Part shown: one piece after another, positions 1-10,573 of the stretch
How positions within the stretch are numbered: the first letter of the stretch is position 1
How the letters are laid out: every line of letters starts with the position of its first letter
DNA from: Heliopora coerulea
Taxonomy: Eukaryota > Cnidaria > Anthozoa > Scleralcyonacea > Helioporidae
Assembly: GCA_030142905.1 (NCBI GenBank)
Contig: JASJOG010000014.1
Location: 2,797,001-2,861,000 of the forward strand
DNA: 64,000 bases
Reading direction: 5' to 3'
Program-made: the position numbers and the translations under genes
The notes under the pieces: model-generated
Database searches by the model: none
Told to the model about the DNA's origin: nothing
What the model saw: the letters and a program-made list of their open reading frames with translations, nothing else

Positions 1-229
1 ACACGAAGTCGGATCTAAATCTCAAGTCAATTGCAAAACGTAATCTAATCGAGTAACCAAGTCGATTGCCACTGTCATAAAAAAATCAAGTCATTCCTAC
101 ATCTTGATGTGATTAATCTCTCAATCTGGTTCATGAAAACAATAAAGGGACGTTTTATTTAACAGGACAGAAAACTTATTGATATTTGAAGTCGATTCAG
201 ATAATGCAACCTCACGTACACAGCCTAAG

Positions 230-929
230 GTAGTGTTTAGATGGAAGCGAGGCTCTGTAGTCCTCCTTGTAGGCTGACCCTTTTTGCCGAGATCTCACCT
301 CCCTGTGAAATACCTTGAAAAAATTTGTTTTTGTTTACATGAGAGGTAACCTGAGATCTCGCCTGGGAAGGTTGGAGATTTCCCATGTAAACACATTTAG
401 AAGGGCTGAACAAAATTAATGAATTTGTGCGCACTAGATCCGTAGCCCAACCAAGAAGGCTGGCTCGCCTCCACACAAAATCGGATCACGATATAGGATT
501 GTCTTGCTTTTTGAGGACAACGGAAATCGACAAGGTTTTCGATCGGCTTGATATTGAGGGGTTGTTTCTTTGGAAGCGAGCCAGCCCTCTTGGTAGGGCT
601 AGCCCTAGTAACAGGGCTGGATTTTACGTCGCTTTTACAGGGGGATTTTCTTGGCCTTTTGGCTGGGCTGGATCTAGTACGTAATGTACATTAATTATTT
701 CTAGCCCTCCAAGAAGGGACAGCCGTTTTGAGTGAGTTTAAAGTGAAGATTTCCGACCGCTCTAGATGAGATCTCGGGAAATCAATTGCAAAAAACTCGC
801 TTCAGAGGACTGGTCCTCCTCTCATGTCAACGAAAACAAATTTTCCAAGGGGTTTTGCAAAGAGACGTGATCTCAGCAAAAAGGGACGGCCTTACTAGGA
901 GGGCTGGCTCGCTTTCATACTAACACTAC
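230..929. repeat. Fold-back MITE-like element with long imperfect inverted ends
   Basis: The left end (230-about 370) and the reverse complement of the right end (929-about 790) match imperfectly over more than 100 bp. Both begin with GTAGTGTT, followed by an A/G-rich stretch with GCGAG, then CCCTTTTTGC and a later ACATGAGAGG block. The interior repeats the motifs GGGCTGG and AGCGAGCC. It has no credible coding region; the short open frames inside are by-products of the repeat. I could not identify a clear target-site duplication, so the superfamily is unknown. Confidence 0.6.
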
Positions 930-936
930 TTCAGAT

Positions 937-1754
937 CCGAACTTATGCAAACAGCTCCTTGTTGAATTTTGCCTAACGTTGAGTTTTAAATAAATGTTAT
1001 TGCTTTTTGTATCATTAAAGCTTAATTAACTGAAACAACAAATAATTTCTTGTTATTAATGAATTTGTGTTTGACGTAAAAAACTTTGACCAGCGTTATT
1101 GAAATTTGAAAAATCGCTATTGAATTTATAAACCGCTCTAATAAACACTGTTTCTCTTTAGTGAAGAGCAAATGGTGTAAGAACACGATAACAGTTAGTA
1201 TTTGGTTTGCATCTTAGCATACTCTAAGTTTTAACTGTCCTTGGATAATTAATATTTGTAAAGAAGTCCTTCAGCCGTGCCATTTACCTTGGTTTACCGT
1301 AAAAAATCTTGTATAAGAAAGTACTGATTTAATTCATTATGCGCTATTGCCTTAATGTTTCCCCCGAATTGTCTTACTGAATGTCCCAGTGATGTTGTTG
1401 AACTTTCTTGATGTTCCATGATGTTATATAACTTTCTTGACATTTATGGCTTTTCACAGATATGTAAATATCTTTAATGATGAAGCAAGCGACATTAATG
1501 AAGATATATGAACAAAAGGTTAATGTATTTCCTTAAAGGATTTTAGAAGTTGTGATTAATTTAATATGCATTTGTTTTAAAAAGAGGCGTCTTACTGATG
1601 ATACAAGTTACTTGCACTTGGCCAAGTCGTAAATTTAGTGTGCGACGAAGAAATGTTTATCACGCAGAACGAGTTTTCGGAGCATAATATTTGCTCTGAG
1701 GTTTATTAAAGTGACGTATTCGGTGAAATCATTGATGCAGAGGTTGGTGCTGAA
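937..1754. other. AT-rich stretch with no recognised feature
   Basis: No open frame with a recognisable protein, no inverted ends and no tandem repeat was seen here. It is taken as intergenic DNA upstream of the CEP135-like gene. Confidence 0.4.
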
Positions 1755-2081
1755 TTGGAAACGACGATTTGTTTATTAAAAGAAGGAAAAAACGATAATT
1801 TGTCCATATTAAGTAATTTGAAGGATGGGAGAAACGTTTCATTTGTGAACGACAAAGAGCTGGAGAAAAGGAAGATGTCGGGAATTCCTGTAAATACTAA
1901 AATCAACAGTGTTTGGGTAGTTCATAGTTGGGCTGAATGGGCAGGCGTATGTTATGTGAAAGCTAAATACGTTAATAGAAGTTTACTGATCGATACGGGA
2001 AGAAATGATTTCATTGAGATTAAGAAATCTTGCCAAACTGATAATAACAAGGAGGGAAAAAGCCCCGTTGTTTTTTTATAA
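1755..2081 (+). CDS. Unrecognised 108-codon open frame
   Basis: The frame encodes a charged 108-residue peptide with a slightly hydrophobic middle (VWVVHSWAEWAGVCYVKA). It shows no signal peptide, zinc-finger spacing or known domain. It has no matching neighbour, and the opposite strand is also open for about 66 codons, which is common in low-complexity AT-rich DNA. It may be chance, or a remnant of a repeat. I assign no function. Confidence 0.15.
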   Translation: METTICLLKEGKNDNLSILSNLKDGRNVSFVNDKELEKRKMSGIPVNTKINSVWVVHSWAEWAGVCYVKAKYVNRSLLIDTGRNDFIEIKKSCQTDNNKEGKSPVVFL

Positions 2082-3300
2082 GTGTTTCGAAGGATTTTAA
2101 TGTATCTTAAGAAGGGAAAATGCTGAAATTGTTAGAGAATAGAGATACTGTGAGTAACGTAAAAACGATAATTAGAGATGGAATTAGAGATTCAGTGGAA
2201 TTAGTGTAATATAATGGAATTATAGATTTAGTTAAAGTGAGTTTCATAATTCATGAATTAAATAAGGTTTCGTATTATAAATTCAAACGGAATGGACATG
2301 ATTTCCTAGGGATGTATACATATACATGTATATCCCCGAGAAGCTCACTATAGATCCTTCGAATTAATGATACCACATTTTATTTAATTCATCAGCCCCA
2401 TCCTTCCTCGTAGAATATCCAATTCCCTCCCCGATCTTTCAGAGACTTGATTTCACGTTTAATGGTATGTAAGTTAAATAAAGGATTGTGAGTTGCAAAG
2501 AAAACGTCGTCAGTCATAAAATATATCAAAATGTAGACACATCGTGTTAAATAAGATACTATTCACCTAAGTGAAATTTTATAGTGTTTAATGAAGGGAA
2601 AAGGTGTGTCATGATGGCAGATAGAAATTCATAGCGGAATCTAACAGGTTTTACAGAATTTCTCATCAAATAAAACAAATATTAATATAATTAAAATATT
2701 TTACATCAATTATCATCCACAAGGGCGACGGTAGAGATTTGATAAGGGTGTTATTTTGTTGGCAAGGTTCGAGAAACAAGATTAAAGGGAGTGTGAGAGC
2801 AACTGCACCCCAGAGAAATGCTTCTATTCTAAACCTCCGCAAATCCATTGAAGTATTTTGGAGGAACAGAAATAGAATTTTCGCCTTCTAATTGCTGCTG
2901 AATGTAGTATACTGGTTTATTTGTATATAGAATCGGAAATTAACACGTTACAACCTACAAATCTCAACTGTGTTCTCTCTCTCTTAGGCCCCAAATTCCC
3001 AGTCTTTCACACTCTCTTAATGACATGACGGCACGGTTACTATATCGAGAAGTGCGTTATAGGTCCTTCGATTTAAAATTTTAGTGGAATGAATGCAGAT
3101 GTGGTTGACAATGTGGTGGTATATTTCAGGTATTTGAGGTCTAAGAACAATTCGACCTCTTGGTTTCTGGTGGTTCTTTCTGGTTCTTTGTTGTCCTCCT
3201 GGGGAGAATCAAGGACACCGGTTCTCGTTTTCTGGAGGCAAATTCAAATGTGAAGCATTCGCAGTTAATTTGTTGGTGCAGATTAAGCGTCTTCCTATCC
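2082..3300. other. AT-rich upstream region without a recognised gene
   Basis: No coding frame or repeat pair could be supported. A pyrimidine-rich block (TCTCTCTCTC, near 2973) and a GGTTCTTT-type repeated word (near 3165-3200) are the only local compositional features. Confidence 0.35.
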
Positions 3301-3404
3301 TCAATCGTACACACAAGAGCTTTATAACGGCAGAAAACGGCTTAATTTGCCGTTAAGCAGAACAGCTTATAAATGGAGCTCGAGATAAACGGACGTCTAA
3401 AACT
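3300..3404 (+). promoter_or_regulatory. Probable 5' UTR / core promoter of the CEP135-like gene
   Basis: This is the sequence immediately before the CEP135-like start codon. A TATA-like word TATAAATGG lies about 36 bp before the ATG, too close to give a normal leader if it were the only core element. Transcription may therefore start further upstream. The start context is AAAACTATGG, with G at +4. No transcription start can be fixed from sequence alone. Confidence 0.25.
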
Positions 3405-4097
3405 ATGGCCGATCGAAAATTTACCAATCTTCGGAAGCGCCTTGACCAGCTAGGTTACCGGCAAGCTCTTGGAATCGAATCTGTCCCGCTTGTGGAGAAA
3501 CTTTTCACGGACCTCGTACATACGACCGAGAGTCTTAAGAACGTCAAGGTGCAATTGAATCGGCGCGATAAAGAGAAGGCAACTTACGAAGACAATGCCG
3601 AGCCTTACAGGAGTGACAATGCGAGACTTGTTCGTGAAAATAACGAGCTTCATTTACAGCTGATTCGTGTGAAGGAGGACAGCGAACATACCATCAAAGA
3701 ACTGAAAAGTTCCATGAGAAAATTGGAGCACGAGAACGCCGATCTTAAGTTCTTGAATACTCAATACGTGCATAAGGTAAAAGCCTTGGAGAAAGACTCG
3801 CAAGATAAAACCAGTCGGATTAACGACCTGCAAGAGAAAAATCTTCACGCAGTTGTGGAAACCCCTGGTGGACGGAAGAAGCACATTCCTACAAGACGTC
3901 AAAGGATGGACATTAAGAGTACTTTGGCTGCAAGCGACAGAGCTTCGAAATCGTCACCTTCTCTTTCGCACGATCCATATGTCGCTGATCTACTTAATGT
4001 GGCTGATGCTAGAATCGAGGAATTGTAGTAGAAAGTTGGGGAACTAAACAATGATGGAGCAGCTGTGGAGAGACGAAATAAGAGCTTGAGAAAACAG
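3405..4097 (+). CDS. CEP135: CEP135-like protein, 5' coding exon with two in-frame TAG codons
   Basis: This exon encodes the N-terminus of a CEP135-like centriolar coiled-coil protein, which in animals helps build the centriole cartwheel and binds microtubules. Residues 1-40 carry the family signature (KRLDQLGYRQ, then VPLVEKLFTDLVHTTESL). A long charged coiled coil follows, with RENNEL near residue 75 and LKFLNTQYVHK near 119. The conserved block LQEKNLHAVVETPGG (residues about 145-160) and DPYVADLLNVADARIEEL (about 190-207) also match the vertebrate protein in order. Two adjacent TAG codons (4026-4028, 4029-4031) stand where vertebrate CEP135 has two glutamines. The frame is open again for 22 codons up to a donor, ACAG|GTTTGA, at 4097/4098. 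The next exon (24985) continues in the same phase. The product is therefore either truncated at 207 residues, or this is a damaged allele or paralogue (TSGA10 is the related family). The N-terminal family match is firm; functional status is not. Confidence 0.85.
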
Positions 4098-4649
4098 GTT
4101 TGAATTCATATTTATATTACAGTACTTTGCCTAGGGTATTATATAAATAATGCTGATCAAGACAATATAAATACGTTTGGACCACTGAAAACCTGGCAAA
4201 AATAGCTGTTGTTGACATCTTCTTGTAATCAAAGGGGGTACTTCGATGTTAGCTAAGTAATGAAATTCCTAGGTGCCCATTTAAGCTGCCAAACTCACAG
4301 CCACCCTTGTCAATTCCTCCAGTTGATCAAGTAATCAATTTACGTGTGTGTCACACCATTATTTCTTTCTTCTTTAAAAACCAAGAAACTGTGGGTAAAT
4401 CTTAGTAAAATTTAAATGAGTTGCACATAGAGCTGTTATACTGAACATTTTCTAGTTAATCCCATAAAAAGTCCATGCTAAGTTTATTTTCCTAATTGCT
4501 TGAAAAGTGCGATATAAGTGTGATATATATATATATACAGGGTGTCCCAAAAAAATGTATACATGCTTTGAATGATTATAAATACAATGTTTATTAAGAT
4601 ATATCTAAGTTTTATAACCCAAGTTAAAGAAGACAAGTGTAGAATTTTT

Positions 4650-5700
4650 TGAGCTATCACAGATGTTCGAATTGATGACCGTTCTGGTCCAGGCACTGCT
4701 GATAATGCGGACAGATGGAATTGCAAACATTACAAATTATGATCATTTTATTTGGCATTTGGGTGCATTCTCTTTCAATTGCTGCTCTCAACTTATTGAT
4801 TGTTGCAGGTTTTGTGCTATAAACCTTATCTTTGACGTATCCCCATAAAAAAAGTCCAGAGGTGTGAGGTCTGGTAAATGTGGGGGGAATTCGATGCTAT
4901 CTCTTCTCGCAATCCATCTGTTGGGCAGATTTTCGTAAAATAGGCTCTCAGGGGTCGAATTAGAGAGAAAATGTCGATTCGCAAAAAAATTCGAAAATTT
5001 CGTGGTGCGGCGTGTTTACCCCAAGTATCAAATTACACTGCTGAAAACGTTAACAAATGCTATTTTGCATTTACCGACTTTTTGTTTACTTTGCATGTGT
5101 AAATCACGTTCAGGCCATTTACAGTCAAAACCGGTGCTTTCTTGCGGACTACATTGTAATATTTCTCCGCAACAAAGCAATTTTGATGACAAGTTGAAGA
5201 CAGAAGTTATGGCAGAATACTCTGCCATTCTGTTCACGAAAAAATAAAACAACAAAAACACCTGCTGGATGTCTCAAGTAACTAGCGCAAACAGCCACAT
5301 GCAGAAAAACTTGTCTGAGCTTTCGACGGAACATGTGACGCAAATAGTAAGCTTGTCATCGCCTGGGACAACAACAAAATGGCGGCCCTTAAATCTCTCA
5401 CCGAATATTTAAATATTTCGTACGAATTTCTGGCATTTTTTTTTAAGAAAAAAAACATTGCACACACGAAATTCTCGAAGTCGTATGAATACATGTCATT
5501 GAAAAATTTGGTTTTGCAAAAGTAAAACTTTCGATTCGCAAGTGGCAAAACTCGATTCGCAAATTGCGAATTGCGACCTGCTAATTCGAACCCTGGGCTC
5601 TCACATCACGATGGTAACGGGGAGGTGCTCCATCTTGCTGGAAATAAAACTCATCTCCAAATTGGTCATGAATGTGTGGAATTCGAAGGAAAGTTTCAGT
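4650..5700 (-). pseudogene. Mariner transposase C-terminal remnant, split by a MITE
   Basis: Read on the minus strand, the piece at about 5700-5596 encodes FQQDGAPPRYHRDVR, the region around the second catalytic aspartate of mariner transposases. After the 647-bp insertion the frame resumes at about 4948 with ENLPNRWIARR. It then gives LPDLTPLDFFLWGYVKDKVY, which contains the third catalytic acid, and a typical C-terminus ending near 4660. The N-terminal DNA-binding half and the first aspartate are absent, so it cannot be active. Confidence 0.8.
4949..5595. mobile_element. Non-autonomous insertion (hAT-like MITE) inside the mariner remnant
   Basis: The ends are inverted: CAGGGGTCGAATTAG on the left, and CAGGGTTCGAATTAG when the right end is read on the other strand. 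The flanking word GGCTCT is duplicated (4943-4948 and 5596-5601). If the first CA is counted as target rather than element, the duplication becomes the 8-bp GGCTCTCA. The CAGGG termini suggest hAT, but the duplication length is ambiguous. The interior is rich in ATTCGCAA-type words and has no supported coding region. Confidence 0.7.
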
Positions 5701-5790
5701 GAGTTATAATCATTCAAAGTGTGTATACATTTTTTGGGACACCCTGTATATATTGTTCGTCCCAAAGTACATCAGTACATCATTTTTGGC

Positions 5791-5977
5791 TTTGACGATA
5801 TTAGCGGAGCGTGACCTTAGGTCATAAAACCAGACTTGTTGACATATCCAACTCAATAGATGTAATTTGAGACGTCAGTTATATCATACACAGTTGCTAG
5901 GTTTGAAAGAAAGGAACACCGAACAAATCGCAACGAAACCACACAATTCGTGTCTTTTCTTCAATCTTATCATTACA
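5791..5977 (+). repeat. Gypsy-1 5' LTR
   Basis: This 187-bp sequence matches 21395-21581 with about six substitutions. It ends in ATTACA. Its first bases read TTTGAC where the 3' copy has the canonical TGTGAC, so the start has probably mutated. Confidence 0.9.
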
Positions 5978-5994
5978 TGGTGGCAACGCGTTTG
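5978..5994 (+). other. Gypsy-1 primer-binding site candidate
   Basis: The sequence directly after the 5' LTR begins TGGTGGCAACGCG. TGG at this position is typical of tRNA-primed LTR elements (it pairs with a tRNA CCA end). I cannot say which tRNA would pair with it. Confidence 0.5.
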
Positions 5995-6322
5995 GTGAGC
6001 GAACCTTCCTAACCGAGAAACACGACAAGCAGAGGCGGACTGGCTATGTTTTGGGCCCTCGGGCCCAAGGGAATGTTGGGCCCCCTAATGAGATAGACTC
6101 AAAACTTGCACTGTAGTTAGTGCTCACTTTTCACAAATAATTTCCTTTACTTTTACGAGTTATTGAGTTTCATCTGTTTTTCTTTGAATGTGAACTTTCA
6201 AAAAATTACTCTCTGCAAAAATGACTGGCTTTATGTTAACATATGGTAGTACAATTGGTCAATTGTTACAATCCTATACCAACAAAACACGTTTTGTTAA
6301 TAACCAGAAATAAAATCACTTT

Positions 6323-9279
6323 TTAGACTAAAAGTAGCGAAGTGAGTTCTTTGGAGGTGAATGCCAATCTGTCAATGAATTTTTCTTTGTCTTTCTTTAA
6401 CTGTACAGCCATTTCTTTCTCCACTGCAATGAGCATCAATGACTTCAGATTTTTTTGGGTTATTGAAGATCTGAGTCTTGTCTTTATGATTTTAAGTCTG
6501 GAGAATACTCTTTCGCAAGTGCACTGGGTAGCGCTTAGTGTTATCAAGAACTTGTAAACCGTATAGAGGTTTTCATAAGCAGCTGAACAGAGTCGGTACT
6601 GATGCAGCAGCTTGAATGCACAGGAAAGACAGCTCTTGCATGCAATTTTCTTAACTGATTTCTCTGCCACATGACCTTTAAATAATTCGCTGTCTACATC
6701 ACTGACATCGCTTTCATTTTTTTCATTAGATTCTTCTTCATCTGAATTATCTTCAGGCAAACCTTGTTTTAAATGGTTGAAATTTGAAGCAAAAGACACA
6801 AGCTCTTCCTTTAGAGCAACACAATCCATTTCAGGCAGACTTTTCGACAGTTTGGTTAAGTTGATCATCTGAGGACTAGAATTCACTTTATGAAATCGTT
6901 GTGGATCAAAACAAGCTATCTCTTCGTAGAGATCTTTGTGTAACATGAATCTCTTGTTAATACTTTCAACAACTTTATCGAAGATTACATTGTGGCAGAC
7001 GACTTCAAACTGCTTTTTTTGATCACCATCACCAGGAATTCTTCGCGTTGAGCGAACTGAAGACAGCTCCGATGAGACCAATATATCGTCTGAAGACAGC
7101 TTTGTATTGACGATTTTAGTGAATTCAGCTGCTCGTTCATACACACATTTAAAGTCTCTGGAAATGTTTTTTAACCTCATTGTTGCATCTGCTACCATCC
7201 TCCATGCTTGTAGCAGGTCTAATCCAGATGTTTGGAGATAGTCAGAAACTGGTGTTGTGATGTCAAATATGCGAATGTACACGAAGGCAACCAAGACTGT
7301 CTCAAACTTGCGGAGGTTGTCTCCTAAGGTTTTTGCTTCATGACCAACAGATAATGAAAAGTCAGCTGATTCACCAACATGCTTCAATGTTACAACCAAA
7401 CTGGAATATAATTCTTTGGTATGATCAGTGTAACTTCAGAACAGTTTCCTTAATGTCCTAGCCCTGCTTGACCACCTAGTCTGACCAATTTGTTCCAGCT
7501 TTCGAAGCTTTCCTTGCCCAGTTGTCTCTTTTAGCTGGTCCTCCCACACCTTCATCCTTTTATAGGACTCTTTAAAAAATTTTGCCAAATGGTTTAAAAT
7601 TCCAAACAGACTTACAGCTTGAATACATACGCTACTTGCATCAGCAATTACTAAATTTAAAACATGAGCATAGTACCAGGTGTGTATGTGACTTGGACGA
7701 ACTTGCTTCAGTAAAGCTTGTAGACCATTATATGCTCCGTTCATGTTGGCAGCCCCATCAAAGGAATCTCCGATGCATGTGTCCAATTTTAGGCCTACTT
7801 CTGATAGGGATGCCACAAGTAGCTCATGAAGACTTTGGGCTTTGGAATCTGTCACGTTGACCATTCGCAACAGCTTTTCCCTTGCCTTGTCATCCTTTAC
7901 GTATCTCACCACAACTGCGCACTGATCGTGGACAGAAACATCTTGCGTTGAATCCAACTGTATGGAAAACATGCCTGCATCTTTTACATCTTTAACCACA
8001 ACTTCTTTGATCATTTCTCCGATGATGTTAAAGATCTTAATCACAGTCGTTTTACTTAGGAATGTTACTAGGCTTCCGCGTCCCTTCTTAGTTGGATCAC
8101 GTTTCTTTGCTTTCTCAGTGACTCTTTTCAGATGAGCTCGTAAAGTTGGATCGTAATCAGCCAGTAGTTTCACAGCGTCTAGAAAGTTTCTTCGGTTGTA
8201 CAAAATTTTGTCGTCATCATCATCAAATACCTCAACTATTGCCTCGGAGTGCTTGCTTCTGTAGGAGAGAGCTTGGAAGCCAATGAAGAATATAATGTCA
8301 ATCACACACCTCATCACAGCACGCCGTTCAAGAACTTGTTTTTGCCTAATAGACAACTGTTTGTGCACCAACTTGTGTTTGACTGATTGGCCCTTAATGT
8401 TCACAAAATAAGCTTCGCTTGATTGCTGATGGCACTGTGACTTTTCATGTTCAGCTATTCGAACAGTAATGTCTCCAGTCTAAGCAACCTTGAATTAGTT
8501 GATTTTTCTGCGATTTTTCAGGGGCATGCATCACACAGAATGAACAATATAATGCTTGCTTTTCATTATTGTAAGAAAGCCATTTTCTTTGAACACAACG
8601 TCCGCTTATATCTTTTCGAAAATATGTTAACTTACTGTTGAATGGTATCCCCTCTTTTGGCTGATTTGGGTGAAAATTCCAGAACGCTTGCTCGGATACA
8701 GCATTTGATTTTGTAAAAAGTGCGTTCATACTGATCGGTAGAGGTTGGATATTTGTCAGGTATGTCCTCTCCTTTTTCTTCATGCTTCGCAGTCTTTGGC
8801 TCAGGGCTATAATTGGTCTCATCCCGTTTTGTTTGTTTGCATGGAGGTTCATAAATATTGCACTTTTCCAAAGGAACTGGCGCACTCGCAGCAACATTTT
8901 CAGTTGAGTGTTCAGCCACTAAAACTGATTGAGACAACGCACTCCCAGCAACGTTTTTAGTTGAATGTTCAGTCACTAAAACTGACTGAGACAACGCACT
9001 AGCTGCAACATTTTCAGTTGAATGTTCAGCCACTAAAACTGACTGAGACAACGCGCTCGCAGCAACATTTTCAGTTGAATGTTCAGCCACAAAACCTGAT
9101 TGAGACAACGCACTCCCAGCAACTTTTTCAGTCGACCGTTCCGCTACTGAAACCAATCGACTGAAATAGTTTTGGATATTTCCAATAGATTTTAAGTCTT
9201 CAAGCTCTTTCCTCTTTTCTTTTCTCTTTTGGGCCCCACTTTTATATTTATATTTTGGCCTATTTACTTGTTCATCCAT
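6323..9279 (-). pseudogene. hAT transposase (ZMYM1/TTF-type), broken by two frameshifts and one stop
   Basis: The start is the ATG at 9279. In order, the gene encodes a basic N-terminus, five tandem 19-residue repeats, and a TTF-type zinc-finger region (FWNFHPNQPKEG, RKWLSYNNEKQALYCSFC). A DUF4371-like catalytic region follows, with acidic residues in FSIQLDSTQDVS and CIGDSFDGAANMNG. The C-terminal dimerisation domain holds the last catalytic glutamate (CERVFSRLKIIKTRLRSS). Frame changes occur near 8720 and near 8460, and an in-frame TGA lies at 7436-7438, so no complete transposase can be made. The zinc-finger/DUF4371/dimer order matches ZMYM1-like hAT proteins seen across animals. Confidence 0.9.
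8876..9160 (-). repeat. Five tandem 57-bp repeats inside the hAT transposase frame
   Basis: On the minus strand the unit encodes a 19-residue peptide of the form LVAEHSTENVAASALSQSV, repeated five times with small changes (TEHSTKNVAG, AERSTEKVAG). The repeat keeps the reading frame. It lies between the basic N-terminus and the zinc finger, where hAT proteins are usually disordered. Confidence 0.85.
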
Positions 9280-9688
9280 AATGATTACTCATTTTGTTAC
9301 TGTAAATTTATCCAAATATCGGCCGCTCCGTACAATTTCCATTTTCTTAGTATTTGCCGAAATTCCCAGTAATGTTAATGCAGCTACACTTCCGATTCAC
9401 ACAAGCTCTAGAATTCCGTAATCAAAAATCTTTTCCCGAAGATTAGAGATTCAAAAACATGTCTGTCTGTTCTGTGTTTACTATTTACATTAAAAAAAAA
9501 AAAAAAAAAAAAAACAAAGCTGGATTAATGTTGCAAGAAAATAGGATCATGCCACTTTATTTTGAAAAGTTGAAAACGTTTGTTGGGCCCCTCGATTCAT
9601 TGGGCCCTCGGGCAATGCCGGAGCGGCCGATAGGCTAGTCCGCCCCTGACGACAAGAATCGGCGCTGGAACGCCACGGAGAGCGACAG

Positions 9689-10573
9689 ATGGCCACGAGA
9701 TTTAGTTCACCGCCGCCGCCACCACTAGACATTCATGATGCGAATGTAAGCGAGAAGTGAAGCGTTTCAAGCTAGCATGGGACAGTTATTCCCTTGCTAC
9801 GGAGCTGAACAAGAAAGCAGAAGAGATACAAGTAGCTATGCTGCTCACGATCATCGGGGAAGACGCTCGAGATGTGTTTTCAACATCTACCGGGGGCAAC
9901 GATAGTGATGCAAGGAAAAATAAACCCGGTTCTAAAACAATTCGAAGAATATTGTGAACCCAGAAGAAATGTCCCGTTTGAGCGCTTTGGTTTCAACAAG
10001 CGAACACAGAAGACGGGCGAATCGTATGACCTATATCGAACAGCACTTCGTAAACTCGCCGAAGGATGCGAATTTGAAACCATAACGCCAGAGGAGATAT
10101 TGCGTGATCGCTTGGTATTCGGAATACGAGACAAAGTTCGAGAGAGACTCTTACGAGAGTCGTCGTTAACTCTGAAGAGAACGGATGAGATCTGCCGGGC
10201 CTCAGAAAGTTCGTCGGCGCAAATGAAAGAAGTCAGTCAAACAGATATGGTGAGTGCCCTCGACCCGGCCAAGAAAAACGAATGCCAGCGTACCATTCGC
10301 CAGAGCAGCACAAGCAAACAAGGCAAGACATGCGGAAATTACGGTCGAAGTCACGAGATGGGGAACTGCGCGGCACGTGGGAAGGTGTGCAATGACTGTG
10401 GAAAGCCGAACCATTTTGCAGCTGTGTGCCGCAGTAGTAAAAAGAGCAAGGGTTCCCGGAAACCTGTCAACGCAATGGAAGAGTTGACCAAGTACGACGA
10501 TAGTGACGGCGAGACGATGTTATCAGTGAAATCTCTGCCGTTACGCTTGACGACGCGCAACTCGTCACCCTGA
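9689..10573 (+). pseudogene. Gypsy-1 gag, frameshifted
   Basis: The probable start is the ATG at 9689, which gives a short proline-rich N-terminus. Loss of one base near 9755 ends that frame and shifts to the frame containing KRFKLAWDSYSLATELNKK. A second shift occurs near 9890. The remainder reads through to two zinc knuckles near 10330-10440. The second knuckle is CNDCGKPNHFAAVC. The first reads CGNYGRSHEMGNC, with tyrosine in place of its second cysteine. The structural protein is therefore broken. The gag-like domain order is normal for Ty3/Gypsy. Confidence 0.85.

Larger units (their letters stand above)
4538..5746 (-). mobile_element. Mariner-type DNA transposon remnant, internally deleted and itself interrupted
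   Basis: The ends are inverted repeats of about 45 bp beginning CAGGGTGTCCCAAAAAA, bordered on both sides by TA (part of a TATATA run), as expected for Tc1/mariner insertion. Without the later insertion at 4949-5595 the element is only about 560 bp, so most of the transposase is gone. It lies in the first recognised CEP135 intron, directly upstream of Gypsy-1. Confidence 0.85.
6030..9648 (-). mobile_element. hAT DNA transposon inserted in the Gypsy-1 leader
   Basis: The element is bounded by inverted ends, CAGAGGCGGACTGGCTA on the left and CAGGGGCGGACTAGCCTA on the right read in reverse. Both are followed by GGGCCC-containing words further in. A perfect 8-bp duplication, ACGACAAG, flanks it (6022-6029 and 9649-9656), as expected for hAT. 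The 3.6-kb body encodes one transposase on the minus strand, now broken. An A-rich run lies near 9490-9513. Confidence 0.95.

Noticed and set aside
427..684. Two overlapping frames in the first kilobase
   Set aside because: They fall inside the inverted-end element at 230-929 and reflect its repeated words.
4026..4031. Stop-codon reassignment or programmed readthrough at TAG TAG
   Set aside because: Other frames in the window end at TAG and TGA as normal stops, and nothing around the site resembles a known readthrough signal; kept only as a remote alternative.
5002..5343. Frames with Cys-rich peptides on both strands
   Set aside because: They lie inside the MITE at 4949-5595, where both strands are open by chance.
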